A DNA stretch of 34,117 bases from Polaromonas sp. (GTDB lineage Bacteria > Pseudomonadota > Gammaproteobacteria > Burkholderiales > Burkholderiaceae_C): the NCBI GenBank assembly GCA_013824015.1, contig PNNC01000026.1:1-34117 (forward strand). The letters run 5' to 3'. Of the stretch, positions 33,162-34,117 are shown piece after piece; within the stretch, counting starts at the first letter, position 1; every line of letters starts with the position of its first letter. The notes beneath the pieces were generated by a model. That model did no database searches. It had not been told where the DNA came from and saw only the letters and a list, made by a program, of their open reading frames with translations. The translations under genes were made by a program, and so were the position numbers.

Positions 33162-33220
33162 CTGTTTTGATAGCTGCTTGCCCTTGCTGGACATGGGCCG
33201 GCGGCCGATTAAGCTGACAA
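33162..33220 (+). repeat. 65-bp dispersed intergenic repeat, copy 5 of 5
   Basis: It reads GATAGCTGCTTGCCCTTGC, then TGGACATGGGC, then GCGGCCGATTAAGCTGACAAC, with the same block order as the other copies. It occupies the middle of the 284-bp gap between the DUF1328 gene and the GST gene; the rest of that gap shows nothing recognisable. Confidence 0.7.
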
Positions 33221-33317
33221 CCGCCGCTGCCGGGGCGTCCCTGCAAAAAAAGCCTGCAGGCGTTAGCATGGAAACGGGGCGCCAAGCCCCGGATCCTCAT
33301 TCTGACCAAGGACGTCC

Positions 33318-33926
33318 ATGAAACTTTATTACTCCCCCGGCGCCTGTTCGCTGTCGCCCCACATCACGCTGCATGAATCGGGCCTGGCCTTCGAGCATGT
33401 GCTGGCCCCGACCAAAACCCACCAGCTCGAGGACGGCACCGACTACTACAGCATCAACCCGCTCGGTTATGTGCCGCTGCTGGAGCTCGACGACGGCACA
33501 CGCCTCACCGAAGGCCCGGCCATCGTGCAATACATCGCCGACCAGGTGCCAGCCAAAAACCTGGCGCCAGTCAATGGCACGCTGGAGCGCTACAAACTGC
33601 AGTCCTGGCTGACCTTCATCGGCACCGAGCTGCACAAGGGCTTCAGCCCACTTTTTGTCCCAAGCACGCCCGCCGAGTACAAACCCATGGTCATCGACAA
33701 GCTGATGGCGCGCCTGAAATGGGTGGACAGCCAGCTCGCCGGAAAGCAATACCTGATGGGCGAGGCCTTCAGCGTCGCCGACCCCTACCTGTTCACCGTG
33801 ACCAACTGGGCACCGCGCGTGGGCGTGGACATCAGCGGGTTTGCCAACATCGCGGCCTTCCGGGAGCGCATGGCCGCACGGCCGGCGGTGCAGGCGGCGA
33901 TGCGGCATGAAGGATTGCTCAAGTAA
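33318..33926 (+). CDS. Glutathione S-transferase, beta class
   Basis: The 202-residue protein opens MKLYYSPGACSLSPHI, with Cys10 as the beta-class glutathione-reactive residue. It continues NPLGYVPLLELDDGTRLTEGPAIVQYIAD, the thioredoxin-fold glutathione site with the cis-Pro and Glu-Gly-Pro-Ala motif. The C-terminal helical domain carries MGEAFSVADPYLFTV. Length is typical. It conjugates or reduces electrophiles in the cytoplasm; the natural substrate is unknown. It is monocistronic and followed by a possible terminator. Confidence 0.94.
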   Translation: MKLYYSPGACSLSPHITLHESGLAFEHVLAPTKTHQLEDGTDYYSINPLGYVPLLELDDGTRLTEGPAIVQYIADQVPAKNLAPVNGTLERYKLQSWLTFIGTELHKGFSPLFVPSTPAEYKPMVIDKLMARLKWVDSQLAGKQYLMGEAFSVADPYLFTVTNWAPRVGVDISGFANIAAFRERMAARPAVQAAMRHEGLLK

Positions 33927-33948
33927 GCGGACTTGGGGCCGCTTTTGC
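33925..33948 (+). terminator. Possible terminator after the GST gene
   Basis: AAGCGG (33925-33930) and CCGCTT (33939-33944) form a 6-bp stem around an 8-nt loop, followed by a short TT-G run. The stem begins inside the stop codon. Confidence 0.45.
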
Positions 33949-33995
33949 CAGCCGGATTCATCACTGCTTCCTCGTGCCTTGAGGTATGCCAGCAA

Positions 33996-34117
33996 GCCGG
34001 GTCTCGCCCCGGCGGGCGACTCACTTTCTCTTGCTTCGCCAAGAGAAAGTAAGCAAAGAGAAGGCGACGCTATGGTCTGGGTCCCTCCGCTTCGCTACGG
34101 GCAAGCTGCGGTGCTCG
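33996..34117 (+). repeat. 122-bp dispersed repeat, right copy (cut by window edge)
   Basis: It matches 22821-22942 at 119 of 122 bases, with the same 10-bp-stem hairpin at 34023-34050. It reaches the last base of the window, so a second inverted-repeat island probably continues to the right. Confidence 0.92.

Overview
The window is GC-rich, gene-dense chromosomal DNA from a beta-proteobacterium, most likely Burkholderiales of the Comamonadaceae (Polaromonas/Rhodoferax-like). This rests on the overall character of the proteins (Bug-type binding protein, beta-class GST, HAAT/Liv transport operon), the codon bias, the mnmG-rsmG-lysE-parA-parB gene order and several families of short intergenic repeats. 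No rRNA, tRNA, CRISPR array, phage or insertion sequence was seen. Genus is an inference.

Layout. 1-5741: housekeeping and envelope genes (membrane-protein tail, coiled-coil protein, AsmA-like protein, hotdog thioesterase, periplasmic histidine phosphatase, PduO-type cobalamin adenosyltransferase, secreted EF-hand protein, D-lactate/glycolate-type FAD dehydrogenase). 5745-9666: a NarL-type sensor kinase that converges on an operon of two secreted, paralogous, uncharacterised proteins followed by a LuxR-type response regulator. 9868-11841: a HemJ/CopD-like membrane protein, a small secreted Cys-pair protein, and a secreted dienelactone-hydrolase-like protein that carries the same Cys-pair module at its N-terminus.

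12001-20620 (minus strand): an origin-proximal type cluster reading Phd-type antitoxin, VapC-type toxin, mnmG, rsmG, LysE exporter, parA, RBBP9-like hydrolase, class C beta-lactamase-like hydrolase, parB, alpha/beta hydrolase. Three parS-type 16-mers (one perfect, two with one mismatch) lie inside the mnmG and rsmG coding sequences. parA and parB are separated by two hydrolase genes, and a toxin-antitoxin pair sits immediately upstream of mnmG.

20722-23438: flavin reductase, Bug-type solute-binding protein, a small YkgJ-like Cys-cluster protein, then a 680-bp inverted-repeat island with no gene. Part of that island recurs at the window's right edge. 23439-31684: a minus-strand operon of branched-chain/aromatic-type ABC transporter genes (SBP, livH, livM, livG, livF) ending in an aldehyde dehydrogenase of the salicylaldehyde/vanillin type, with a divergent AraC regulator followed by a class II aldolase/adducin-family enzyme. 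Together these look like a regulated uptake and oxidation system for an aromatic or related carbonyl compound. 31734-33033: transglutaminase, small unknown protein and DUF1328 membrane protein in one operon. 33318-33926: glutathione S-transferase, followed by the repeat copy.

The least explained material is: (i) the secreted Cys-pair paralogs co-operonic with a response regulator; (ii) the free-standing and hydrolase-fused versions of one small Cys-pair domain; (iii) a five-copy ~65-bp intergenic repeat and the inverted-repeat island, which supply ends to flanking genes.
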